Below the pieces are notes generated by a model that worked only from the letters and a program-made list of their open reading frames with translations, was not told the origin of the DNA and made no database searches. This document shows positions 1 to 7,580 of a DNA stretch of 64,000 nt, piece by piece; position 1 is the first letter of the stretch, and the number at the start of each line of letters is the position of its first letter. Source of the DNA: a virus; IMG/VR virus record IMGVR_UViG_3300025012_000002, positions 124,001 through 188,000 of that record; one strand, written 5' to 3'. The translations under genes were made by a program, and so were the position numbers.

Positions 1-465
1 AGTGGAAGTTCTACTATAGACAAAATACGAACAGCTCTACAGGATGGTATGAGTAGAAGTGATATTATAACTAATTTAGATATCCCTAAAAAAAATATAG
101 ATATGCACTTATCTAAGTTAAACTATAAAGAAATATCTGTGGATATAACTTATGAAGGTGACGTTGATGAGGATCTTCATAGTAGAGATCTGTTAGTAGA
201 CTATAACACACCGGAAGATATAGTGGGGCATAAACTAGAGAATAACAACAGAAGTAGCATACTAAACAAAATTTTAAAAGATAAATTTAATGAAAGAGAA
301 CTATATATTATACAGCATAGATTAATAGAGGAAGATATGTCTATGCAAGAAATAGGTATTAAGTATGGTATAAGTAGAGAAAGAGTAAGACAGATAGAAA
401 ATACTATTAGAAAAAGATTAATGACATTACTTAATAAGAGGAATTGTGCGGCACTACATATGTAG
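1..465 (+). CDS. phage sigma factor, C-terminal part (5' end outside window)
   Basis: The reading frame is open from base 1, so the annotated ATG at 49 is probably internal and the gene begins left of the window. The last ~70 residues form a sigma-70 region 4 helix-turn-helix: an acidic helix (LKDKFNERELYII), then MSMQEIGIKYGISRERVRQI, the hallmark -35-recognition helix. The part before it resembles region 3. It should bind host RNA polymerase core and redirect it to phage promoters. The unusual promoters shared by several leftward genes here are candidate targets; that link is inference. Confidence 0.85.
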   Translation, partial: SGSSTIDKIRTALQDGMSRSDIITNLDIPKKNIDMHLSKLNYKEISVDITYEGDVDEDLHSRDLLVDYNTPEDIVGHKLENNNRSSILNKILKDKFNERELYIIQHRLIEEDMSMQEIGIKYGISRERVRQIENTIRKRLMTLLNKRNCAALHM

Positions 466-495
466 TAGATCACCAAATAATTAAAGGAGACAAAT

Positions 496-753
496 ATGGA
501 GCAACAAAGAATATCTGAAGGAGTGCGTGACACAGCAGAGGTAGAGTTTAATGAGCAACCAATGATTAACATTATAATGAGAATGAAAACAGTCATGGTA
601 ACACTCACAAAAGAAGATAAAGAAGGCAACAGATATGCAATACGTTTGGCTGGTGAGGAAGCCACTAAGTGGGCAGAGGCAGTAAATGGACAGGGCATGT
701 TGGCGTATCAACATGGAATTAAATTTCCTGAGCTTAAATGGGAAGAAATATGA
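496..753 (+). CDS. hypothetical protein, 85 aa
   Basis: A small acidic soluble protein with a good ribosome binding site (AAAGGAG, 7-8 nt before ATG). The centre (MRMKTVMVTLTKEDKEGNRY) suggests a beta strand pair. No domain recognised. It lies between the sigma factor and the MazG-like gene in the same direction. Confidence 0.7.
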   Translation: MEQQRISEGVRDTAEVEFNEQPMINIIMRMKTVMVTLTKEDKEGNRYAIRLAGEEATKWAEAVNGQGMLAYQHGIKFPELKWEEI

Positions 754-815
754 TTCCATTTTGTATTATATTAGTGATCTTGGCATGAGTAGCTTTAGGA
801 ATATTTTGTGGCTAA
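750..815 (+). other. possible tiny hydrophobic peptide with an in-frame TGA
   Basis: An ATG overlaps the TGA of the preceding gene (ATGA). It opens a 12-codon hydrophobic stretch (MIPFCIILVILA) that stops at TGA 786-788. The same frame then continues VALGIFCG to a TAA at 813-815. Together these would be a 20-residue membrane helix with one internal TGA. TGA ends many clear genes here, so it is a normal stop; this is either a broken membrane peptide or chance. Confidence 0.25.
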
Positions 816-833
816 AAATGAAAGGAGAAACAA

Positions 834-1196
834 ATGAATTTAAAAGCATTGTATAAAACATGTGGAGATATTACTACAAGTAAGGGCTTTAATACTAGTC
901 AACATGCCACACAGATATGTCTCATAGCAACAGAAATTGCAGAAGCATTAGAGCATGTAAGTACAGCATCCTGTGGATATGAAACTAAAATGTTTATTGA
1001 AACACTAAGAACCATATCAGATGTATACGAGAAGTATAGAAAGGATGAAACTATCAGTCATGAAGATAATTCTAATTTAGAAAATCTAAATGATTTCTTA
1101 GAAGAGATAGCAGACATACAAATTAGAATAGCATCTTATGTGACTACTCTACTGGGGCTAAAGCCCAGTAGCTTCCTAGTTCAACGACCCGTCTGA
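834..1196 (+). CDS. MazG-like NTP pyrophosphohydrolase, 3' end replaced by a TnpB element
   Basis: An all-alpha NTP-pyrophosphatase-like protein. The helix LIATEIAEALEHV carries the E-x-x-E type metal-binding pattern, and LNDFLEEIADIQIRIASYV matches the second metal-binding helix (E-E-x-x-D) of MazG-like proteins. Homologues continue for some 20 residues after this helix. Here, from about base 1143, the frame runs into the end of the oppositely oriented tnpB and its terminal hairpin, adding an unrelated 17-residue tail. The gene is thus truncated by the mobile element but both metal-binding helices survive. RBS AAAGGAG upstream of ATG 834. Confidence 0.65.
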   Translation: MNLKALYKTCGDITTSKGFNTSQHATQICLIATEIAEALEHVSTASCGYETKMFIETLRTISDVYEKYRKDETISHEDNSNLENLNDFLEEIADIQIRIASYVTTLLGLKPSSFLVQRPV

Positions 1197-1310
1197 CAGC
1201 ACGTGGTCTCCCTGGGCGTTTAGTTTCCGAGTGTCCCTCGGTACTCTGTAATAATCCGAATTGGAGTATATTCTTGGCTGCATTGTTGTCTCTATCAATT
1301 ATAGTATTAC
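1140..1310 (-). ncRNA. predicted TnpB omega RNA region (boundaries approximate)
   Basis: In characterised TnpB elements the guide RNA is transcribed from the 3' part of tnpB through the right end, and the guide is the flanking sequence just outside. By that rule the scaffold would lie here on the minus strand, ending with the 1149-1171 hairpin, and the guide would read into bases below ~1143, inside the MazG-like gene. This is positional inference from family knowledge; no structure beyond the hairpin was worked out. Confidence 0.3.
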
Positions 1311-2349
1311 ATTCTCGACAAGTCCATTCTCTGTCCTTTAAACTAAGAGATGTATTAATCCAACCACAGTTGTTACATCTTTTAGATGAAGGAAAGAAAC
1401 GATCAACCTGACCAAAATATACTCCGTTCCAATTTGATTTGTATTTAAGTTGCTGGATAAATTCTGACCAACCACTATCGGCAATAGACTTAGCCAACTT
1501 ATGGTTTGCCAGCATACCTTTCACATTTAAGTCTTCAACAAATATAGCTTGGCTCTCGCTAACTAATTTATGACTTAACTTGTGTAGGAAATCTTTTCTT
1601 TGATTAGTTATTTTATCGTGTACACATGCAACTTTGATTTTTGCTTTGTTTCTTCTATTACTTCCTTTTTGTTTACGAGAGAGTAATCTTTGTAGCCGTT
1701 TCAGTTTAAGTTCAGATTTTCTTAGGAACTTAGGAGCATCTATTGTTTCTCCAGTAGATGTAACTATAAATGATTTAATTCCTAAATCAATACCTATAGT
1801 ATCTCCTTGTTGTTTTTGCTTGACATCAATATCTAATTCACATAATATAGATGCGAAGTACTTTCCTGATGAGGACTTAGATATGGTAATGCTTTTCATT
1901 ACCCCATCTATATCCCTGTGAATAACAATAGGTATGGAGTTAAATTTCGGGAGATATAATAACTTACTCTGCACATCAATAGAAAAATGTTGAGGAGCAA
2001 GGAAAGATTGTTTTGAGTGTTTGTTTTTAAACTTAGGAAATTTAGTTTTATTATTAAAGAAATTATTATAGGCAACATCGAGATGACGTAGTGACTGCTG
2101 TAATGATTGCGCATTAATAGCTTTCAACCACACATACTCAGGTTGATTCTTGAGTGTGGTTAACATCTTCGATGTATCAGAATATGTTAATCCTTTTTTA
2201 GCATTACCTTTATTTGCAGCGTAGTAGTCTATTCTTTGACGGAGGAAATAATTATAGACGAATCTGCACGCACCAAAATGCTGTGCAAGCAAATCCTTTT
2301 GGTTGTCGTTAGGGTAAAGTCTAAATGTGTATGCTTTATTTATCTTCAT
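1144..2349 (-). CDS. tnpB: TnpB, RNA-guided RuvC-like nuclease of an IS605-type element
   Basis: A 401-residue TnpB/OrfB. The N-terminal HTH domain starts KAYTFRLYPNDNQK; the RuvC-like core has all three acidic residues (D188 in GIDLGIKSF, E272 in FVEDLNVKGM, D352 in IIDRDNNAAKN). A zinc ribbon uses C325/C328 and C344/C347. Length and motifs indicate an intact, active-looking nuclease. There is no tnpA transposase beside it, so it would depend on one in trans. The 3' end runs into a hairpin typical of the element's right end, where the guide RNA is normally encoded. It is opposite to its neighbours and truncates the MazG-like gene. No clear RBS; a phage-like promoter lies ~40 bp upstream. Confidence 0.93.
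   Translation of the reverse strand: MKINKAYTFRLYPNDNQKDLLAQHFGACRFVYNYFLRQRIDYYAANKGNAKKGLTYSDTSKMLTTLKNQPEYVWLKAINAQSLQQSLRHLDVAYNNFFNNKTKFPKFKNKHSKQSFLAPQHFSIDVQSKLLYLPKFNSIPIVIHRDIDGVMKSITISKSSSGKYFASILCELDIDVKQKQQGDTIGIDLGIKSFIVTSTGETIDAPKFLRKSELKLKRLQRLLSRKQKGSNRRNKAKIKVACVHDKITNQRKDFLHKLSHKLVSESQAIFVEDLNVKGMLANHKLAKSIADSGWSEFIQQLKYKSNWNGVYFGQVDRFFPSSKRCNNCGWINTSLSLKDREWTCRECNTIIDRDNNAAKNILQFGLLQSTEGHSETKRPGRPRAVRRVVELGSYWALAPVE
1149..1171. repeat. terminal hairpin of the TnpB element (right end)
   Basis: CTACTGGG at 1149-1156 pairs perfectly with CCCAGTAG at 1164-1171 around a 7-nt loop. It overlaps the last codons of tnpB. Subterminal imperfect or perfect hairpins of this type mark IS200/IS605 ends and are part of the TnpB guide-RNA scaffold. 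Confidence 0.6.
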
Positions 2350-2385
2350 TGATTTATAATTTAATTAATTATTTTGTAGATATGT

Positions 2386-2437
2386 ATAGTATAGCACATA
2401 ATTTTTTAAAAAATTTTCAAAAAATGAAAAAAATTTA
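2386..2437 (-). promoter_or_regulatory. leftward AT-block / extended -10 promoter
   Basis: On the minus strand a conserved AT-rich block (TTTTTTGAAAATTTTTTAAA and onward) is followed by ATGTG and an extended -10, TGC-TATACT (hexamer at 2388-2393). The same arrangement occurs before 46916, 57733 and 38531. TTGAAA lies 21 nt from the -10, too far for a standard sigma-70 -35. It would transcribe tnpB; on the plus strand the next gene starts at 2459, so the region separates divergent genes. Confidence 0.5.
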
Positions 2438-2458
2438 TTAAAATAATAAGGAGGCATA

Positions 2459-3103
2459 ATGACACAGCTAGAAAAAATTAAAGACATGCTTAGACTTCAG
2501 GATGAATTTAATATAGCAGTGATAGGAGAAAATTGGAAAGTTACTAATACTCCTTGGTACAGGGCGATATGGTTAGAGGCTGCTGAGATGCTTGAGCAGA
2601 CAGATTGGAAATGGTGGAAACATAAAGATGAGAATATCAATCATATCGTAATGGAGCTTGTTGATATATGGCACTTTGGTATAAGTGACATGCTTATCAA
2701 TTTTAAAGAAATAGATAAGACGGCTGCAATCATAAGTAAGTTATGCGATGTGCCCTATGAAGAGACTACTCAGAAACAGGACTTACCATTTTTGATAGAG
2801 GGTCTGGTAGAGGGAACTTTATTAAGTAGAAGTTTTAACGTGAGTAATTTTTTATCACTATGTAGGTGTTTAAATATAGATATCGATAAATTATATAATC
2901 TTTATATAGGAAAAAATATATTAAATATATTTAGACAAAAATATGGATATGATAAAGGGCATTATATTAAAATGTGGGATGGTAGGGAAGATAACGATTA
3001 TCTTATTGAATTTACTAAGACTTTAGATATGAGTAGCTCATCCGACCAAAATATACTTATTACTCGCTTAACAGAAACATATGAGAAGATGATAAATAAC
3101 TAA
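2459..3103 (+). CDS. all-alpha dimeric dUTPase (dUTP diphosphatase)
   Basis: A 214-residue protein of the dimeric, all-alpha dUTPase/MazG superfamily. It hydrolyses dUTP to dUMP and pyrophosphate, keeping uracil out of phage DNA and feeding dTMP synthesis. The N-terminal LRLQDEFN and IWLEAAEMLEQTDWKWWKHK carry the first E-x-x-E metal motif and the Trp-rich strand typical of the family. HIVMELVDIWHFGISDML holds the second (E-x-x-D). Length matches family members. RBS AAGGAGG before ATG. It is distinct from the MazG-like gene upstream, though both belong to the same fold. Confidence 0.85.
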   Translation: MTQLEKIKDMLRLQDEFNIAVIGENWKVTNTPWYRAIWLEAAEMLEQTDWKWWKHKDENINHIVMELVDIWHFGISDMLINFKEIDKTAAIISKLCDVPYEETTQKQDLPFLIEGLVEGTLLSRSFNVSNFLSLCRCLNIDIDKLYNLYIGKNILNIFRQKYGYDKGHYIKMWDGREDNDYLIEFTKTLDMSSSSDQNILITRLTETYEKMINN

Positions 3104-3112
3104 GGAGAAATT

Positions 3113-3544
3113 ATGAAAAAAGAATTGCAAGATAAGATTATAAATGATTTTCCTAAACTATTTAAGTGTAGAGATACTCAATATGAATTTTATTTTGAAA
3201 CGGAAAATGGATGGTATAATCTAATTTATACTGCATGTAAAGAACTACAAGAATGGAGTGATACAACTACAGCACAGATAACTATCCGACAAATAAAAGA
3301 AAAATTTGGGGCGATTAGAATCTACACCAATGTAGATAATGATAAAGACCTAGATATCGATACATCTGAAATAACTGCCATAGTAGATAGAGCTGAAGAC
3401 CTGTCAACGCAAACTTGCGAGAAGTGTGGTAGTATGGAAAATGTAGAACGCACTAATTTTGGTTGGATAAAGCATCTGTGCACTGTGTGTAAAACCAAAA
3501 GAGCCGTAGCAAAAAATGCGCATGAATTTTGGAGCGCTACCTAA
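3113..3544 (+). CDS. phage zinc-ribbon protein of unknown function, 143 aa
   Basis: Follows the dUTPase by 9 bp with RBS AAGGAG. The centre has the pattern IRQIKEKFGAIRIYTNVDN and the C-terminal third a treble-cysteine zinc ribbon (CEKCG ... LCTVCKT). Proteins with this QIKEKFG(G/A)xRxY plus zinc-ribbon layout recur in tailed phages, as far as I recall without an assigned function. Confidence 0.75.
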   Translation: MKKELQDKIINDFPKLFKCRDTQYEFYFETENGWYNLIYTACKELQEWSDTTTAQITIRQIKEKFGAIRIYTNVDNDKDLDIDTSEITAIVDRAEDLSTQTCEKCGSMENVERTNFGWIKHLCTVCKTKRAVAKNAHEFWSAT

Positions 3545-3555
3545 TTGGGGGGTGT

Positions 3556-3753
3556 ATGATAACAAAGTATGAACGTAATTTATTATACGCATTAGCAAGA
3601 GACTTATCGGAAGATAGAGTAGGATTATACTTACATTGTATGAAATGTTCTGCTACTCCCTTATATCAATTAAAAAGAATTAAAGAAGGAGAAGAGGTTG
3701 TGGGCTACGAATGCCCAAAATGCAAAAATATATGGATGATAAAGGAGGTTTAA
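3556..3753 (+). CDS. small zinc-ribbon protein, 65 aa
   Basis: The ATG at 3556 is preferred over an in-frame ATG at 3529, because GGGGGGTGT lies just before it and the earlier start would overlap the previous gene. Two CxxC pairs (CMKC and CPKC) predict a zinc ribbon. No further assignment. It directly abuts the next start at 3754. Confidence 0.7.
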   Translation: MITKYERNLLYALARDLSEDRVGLYLHCMKCSATPLYQLKRIKEGEEVVGYECPKCKNIWMIKEV

Positions 3754-4437
3754 ATGCTATTTATACCAAAAACATCAAATAAGAAAACAGGAGCAATACC
3801 AGTATCATACTCACCTGAAGATACCTGCCCAGCTACTTGTAAACTAAAATACCATGGGTGCTATGCTAAATACGGGCCAACATCATTAGTGTGGAAGAAA
3901 TATTCACAAAGATTATCTTATAATGAATTTATAGAAGAAATAAAAAAGCTACCCAAGAAAACATTCTGGAGGTCCAATATTGCTGGGGATCTACAGGGCA
4001 GGAACAATAAAATAGATATTAAAAAACTAAACATATTAGTAGCGGCTAATAAAGGAAGTATAGGGTATACTTATACGCATTACCCACTACACACCAAAGC
4101 CGAGAAAGATGCTATAATGAATGCCAATAAGAATGGATTTACAATAAACTTATCCGCCAATAATATTAAGCATGCGGACGAATTAGTAAAACTAAAAATA
4201 GCTCCTGTAACAGTAGTGGTAAACTCAAATGTAATTAAAAATTTTAAAACCAAGGAAGGAAATAATGTCATAATTTGCCCGGCTATTACTAAGGTAGACA
4301 TAACATGTGACAAATGTAGGTTGTGTGCTAAGGCTAATAGAAAATCAATAATAGCATTTCCAAGTCACGGTGCAGGAAAGAAAAAAACTAATAAAATAGT
4401 AGGAGGGGATAATGTATATAACCGCTTCTCCAGATAA
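3754..4437 (+). CDS. GP88/DUF-type cysteine-rich phage protein, 227 aa
   Basis: The N-terminus has SYSPEDTCPATCKLKYHGCYA and the C-terminal part a CDKCRLCAKA cluster followed by IIAFPSHGAGKKK. The CPxTC...CYA start and the late CxxCxxC resemble the gp88-like family found in phages and integrative elements, whose function I do not know. Cysteine spacing could bind zinc or an iron-sulfur cluster. RBS AAAGGAGG; the stop overlaps the next gene by 26 nt. Confidence 0.6.
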   Translation: MLFIPKTSNKKTGAIPVSYSPEDTCPATCKLKYHGCYAKYGPTSLVWKKYSQRLSYNEFIEEIKKLPKKTFWRSNIAGDLQGRNNKIDIKKLNILVAANKGSIGYTYTHYPLHTKAEKDAIMNANKNGFTINLSANNIKHADELVKLKIAPVTVVVNSNVIKNFKTKEGNNVIICPAITKVDITCDKCRLCAKANRKSIIAFPSHGAGKKKTNKIVGGDNVYNRFSR

Positions 4438-5215
4438 GACGAACATACCAGTCGTTAGTGCACAGCAACCAAAAGTCTGTGTATGTGGGGCGACAATAAG
4501 CCAGTATGACATAAAATGTAGTAATTGCCTTGCTAAAGAAAGGTATATTCCTATAAATGTAAAATGGGAAAAACTTATATCTGACATGCGCCAATTCAAC
4601 CCACACTATAGGCTAGAATACAGAAAAGAAGAAATAATAGGAATAATTAGAGAAAACCCATTTGATAACGTATATGCAAAAATATATAGGCGTAACATCT
4701 ATGGTAGTGGTAAATATGCTTTAAGAATAACTACTAATGCGTGGCATAAAGCTAACAGGCTAAAGAAGGATTTTGATGCGAAAGATATAGCTAAAACACT
4801 ACACAAAAGATGTAGTGATATACTAGGTAAAATGACTGATGAGATTACTCTGCAGCAAGCAAGGGAACGCAAGAGAAAAGAAACATCAGAAAAATTAAAA
4901 AATGAGTTCTCTACTATCAAAAATTACTCAAACAATACTGACACCATTATTAATCTTAAGCATACTAAAATCTATACTAATATCAATACTACTACGCTAG
5001 GGGATGGTACGACAGAAGAAAAATTTATTGGCACGGTAACTATGAACTATAGCAGAAATTTTAGTTTAAAAGAATGCAAAGAATTGATAGATAAATTATA
5101 TAATATGTTTGGTGACTTACATACAGAGAAATGCTGCTCACTTATATTATGTAAAGAATTTAATTTAGATGATACAAAAATTATAGTATCTACTATAGAA
5201 AATATGCTAGCTTAG
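4412..5215 (+). CDS. zinc-knuckle protein, tandem paralogue 1
   Basis: A 267-residue protein with an N-terminal CVCG...CSNC zinc knuckle (residues ~25-45), then a W-x-K-L motif and a conserved block around FDAKDIAKTLHKRCSDIL. The next gene has the same architecture. Strong AGGAGGGG RBS. No recognised catalytic motif. The knuckle plus basic central helix could bind nucleic acid; this is inference only. Confidence 0.75.
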   Translation: MYITASPDKTNIPVVSAQQPKVCVCGATISQYDIKCSNCLAKERYIPINVKWEKLISDMRQFNPHYRLEYRKEEIIGIIRENPFDNVYAKIYRRNIYGSGKYALRITTNAWHKANRLKKDFDAKDIAKTLHKRCSDILGKMTDEITLQQARERKRKETSEKLKNEFSTIKNYSNNTDTIINLKHTKIYTNINTTTLGDGTTEEKFIGTVTMNYSRNFSLKECKELIDKLYNMFGDLHTEKCCSLILCKEFNLDDTKIIVSTIENMLA

Positions 5216-5227
5216 GAGGGTAAAAAA

Positions 5228-6034
5228 ATGAGCTCGGAAGAAGCTGTACACTGTGCGTGTGGTACAGAAAAAAAATCATATCAAGTTATCTGCAATGATT
5301 GCGCGGCAAAAGAAAGCTACACCACTAGAAATGTAAAATGGAAAAAGTTCTTTTCTGAAATAAAGCAATTTAATCAACATTACAAACTAATATATTCTAG
5401 TATGTACCCTGAAGAGGTGATAGGTGTGCTCAGAGAAAACCCATTTGATGAGACATATGTAAAAATATATAGACAGATTATGTATGGTATTACACACAGT
5501 AATGGTAGTAGTACACTAAATAAGTACGCTCTAAGAATATCTACTAATTCACGGAAATGTGAAGCTGCTAGATTAAAGAAGGATTTTGATGCGAAAGATA
5601 TAGCTAAAACACTACATAAAAAATGCGATGATATGCTAGCAAAAATGTCGGATGACATAACAGCAGAATATAATAGGGCGCGCGAAAAAGGAGAAAAAAT
5701 AAAAAATATAAAAAATGAGTTCCGGAATATAAAAAATTATAAAGATAATGATAGTAAGTTTGTTAGTTTCAAGAACACAAGAATAACGCTGTCAGAAGAA
5801 AAGAAAATGCTAGAAAACGGTATACTAGAAATTACTCCATATAATACAATTAATATAAATACAGTTACTCGTAAGTTTAGTTTAAAACAAATTAAGGGTA
5901 TGGTAGATATACTATATAATAAATTTGAGAATGTCAGAGACAAAAAAGATTTTGAATTTAACATTGGCACAAGTTTTGATATAGAGGGTATTAAAGAGGT
6001 AGTAGAAGTTGTGGAAACTATTTTAGAAAAATAA
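5228..6034 (+). CDS. zinc-knuckle protein, tandem paralogue 2
   Basis: A 268-residue paralogue of the preceding gene: CACG...CNDC knuckle, NVKWKKF, RENPFD and FDAKDIAKTLHKKCDDML all align. Overall divergence is high, yet about 43 bp around the FDAKDIAKTLH block are identical between the two genes (near 4763 and 5573), suggesting gene conversion or strong selection. RBS GGAGGG 8-10 nt upstream. Confidence 0.75.
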   Translation: MSSEEAVHCACGTEKKSYQVICNDCAAKESYTTRNVKWKKFFSEIKQFNQHYKLIYSSMYPEEVIGVLRENPFDETYVKIYRQIMYGITHSNGSSTLNKYALRISTNSRKCEAARLKKDFDAKDIAKTLHKKCDDMLAKMSDDITAEYNRAREKGEKIKNIKNEFRNIKNYKDNDSKFVSFKNTRITLSEEKKMLENGILEITPYNTININTVTRKFSLKQIKGMVDILYNKFENVRDKKDFEFNIGTSFDIEGIKEVVEVVETILEK

Positions 6035-6069
6035 CATTCTAAGTTAACTACTTTGTAAAGGAGCACAGC

Positions 6070-7305
6070 ATGCACAGACACGCAATAAATAGTGAAAGAT
6101 TAAACAAAGAAATTAGTAGATTGATTGACCCTGTAAAAAACAAGACCAATACAGAAACCGAAGTGAAGCCACCACAGCCTCTAAATAGATCAATAGATAA
6201 AACATACAATATGTACACCTGGTCCTCTCATAGCAGAGCTACATTTTTAATTAATGCTTATGTAATACAGAACTATGTTAAATCAATTGCTGGAGAAGTA
6301 TTGTCCTACAATGTAGAGGCTACACAGGAATTTGAATATGACTATAAGAAGCAAGATATAATTAATGTTCACGGTCAGCAGGTATTTAATTATGAAAATA
6401 AATTGTATGTAATAGACATTAACAGCAACTGTGGTACAGTTACAATAAATAGTAACAACGATATATCTGAGATTATAGAAAAAATAAAATATGAAATAAA
6501 GTATAATAATCCAATAAGAAATAAACATATTCAAATAACTAATGGTAGTGATGGCGTCAATTATATATTTAAAAATCCGCCGTCAACTACATTTGATGAT
6601 ATAATAATGGATGAAAAAATTAAGGAGGACATATATGATAATACTATATTTCATTTAGAAAATCTAAATGATAATAATGGAATAATATTTTATGGAAATC
6701 CTGGTGTGGGTAAATCTGCAATATGTCAAGCTATAATTAATAAAGCATTAGAAAAGAAATATTCTACTTGTTTTGTTATATCACAAGTATATTATACAGC
6801 ATTGTCAGAATTTATAAATAACTTCCTTGCACCATGTATATTAATATTTGAGGATATAGATTCCTTTGGGCAAAGCAGAGATGTAGTACGGGATCATGGT
6901 GGAGGCTTAGCTGATTTCCTACAATTTATGTCAGGACTATATGAAAGAGATGATGCAATAATTGTAATAGCCACTACCAATTATATTGAACATTTAGACT
7001 CTGCTATCGCAAATAGACCTTGTAGATTTAATAGAAAGTATGAATTTAAATTACCCACTAATGATGAGATAAATAAAATGATTGATATGTTCTTTGGTAG
7101 TGATATTGTAGATTATGATCTTAAAAAATTATGTCATAACAAAAAACTAACAGGATCACATATCAAAGAAATACAAAGGACTTCTATGTTATTATCTAAG
7201 AAAAGACAAAAAGAAATTTTAGATGTATTTGAAGATTCTGTTAACATAGTATTAAATAACTTTAGTGTAGCAGGAGAGGCTAGTAGTGTGGGGTTTGGGA
7301 AATGA
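6070..7305 (+). CDS. AAA+ ATPase (BCS1/FtsH-like core)
   Basis: A 411-residue protein. The N-terminal ~170 residues are of unknown fold. The AAA+ core has Walker A GNPGVGKS (209-216), Walker B ILIFEDID (257-264), sensor-1 IATTN and an Arg-containing RPCRFNRKYEF segment, as in BCS1- and FtsH-type ATPases. A C-terminal helical lid follows. No protease or transmembrane segment is present, so it is probably a soluble remodelling ATPase; the substrate is unknown. RBS AAAGGAG before ATG 6070. The stop overlaps the next start (ATGA). Confidence 0.82.
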   Translation: MHRHAINSERLNKEISRLIDPVKNKTNTETEVKPPQPLNRSIDKTYNMYTWSSHSRATFLINAYVIQNYVKSIAGEVLSYNVEATQEFEYDYKKQDIINVHGQQVFNYENKLYVIDINSNCGTVTINSNNDISEIIEKIKYEIKYNNPIRNKHIQITNGSDGVNYIFKNPPSTTFDDIIMDEKIKEDIYDNTIFHLENLNDNNGIIFYGNPGVGKSAICQAIINKALEKKYSTCFVISQVYYTALSEFINNFLAPCILIFEDIDSFGQSRDVVRDHGGGLADFLQFMSGLYERDDAIIVIATTNYIEHLDSAIANRPCRFNRKYEFKLPTNDEINKMIDMFFGSDIVDYDLKKLCHNKKLTGSHIKEIQRTSMLLSKKRQKEILDVFEDSVNIVLNNFSVAGEASSVGFGK

Positions 7306-7580
7306 TACCCTCTTATGTGTCAATCTGTAGAGGATGTACACATGCAGTATACTGCGCTACAAACAAATATATTGATACCAAGAACAAATCTAGTTTACAA
7401 ATAAAACTACTGTGTAGGGTGAAAAAATCTGATAAAGGGGTGATCCGAGTAGAAACTAGACAACCAACTAAAGAACCCAGATTATATAATTCATTACAAG
7501 ACATGATAGAGAATTGTGAAGAACTAACATTAGAAGATACATTAATGTGGACTAAATTTATAAAGGAGAATAAAATATGA
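7302..7580 (+). CDS. small four-cysteine family protein (member 1)
   Basis: A 92-residue protein with CRGCTHAVYC near the N-terminus and a C-terminal helix LTLEDTLMWTKFIKEN. The C-x2-C-x5-C plus LxLEDxxxxT pattern recurs in several small proteins of this window (11404, 11987, 15432 and 57410; C-terminal half only at 13667 and 13891). Likely zinc binding; function unknown. It is translationally coupled on both sides by ATGA overlaps, between the AAA+ ATPase and the DNA ligase. Confidence 0.75.
   Translation: MIPSYVSICRGCTHAVYCATNKYIDTKNKSSLQIKLLCRVKKSDKGVIRVETRQPTKEPRLYNSLQDMIENCEELTLEDTLMWTKFIKENKI

Noticed and set aside
201-759. Leftward frames over the sigma factor and the 496-753 gene
   Set aside because: They are antisense to genes with good RBS and protein-like sequence; hydrophobic runs are complements of AT-rich codons.
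2400-2440. AT-rich palindromic block as a rho-independent terminator
   Set aside because: The stem has almost no G-C pairs and the same block precedes several genes in a fixed orientation next to a -10 box, so a promoter role fits better.
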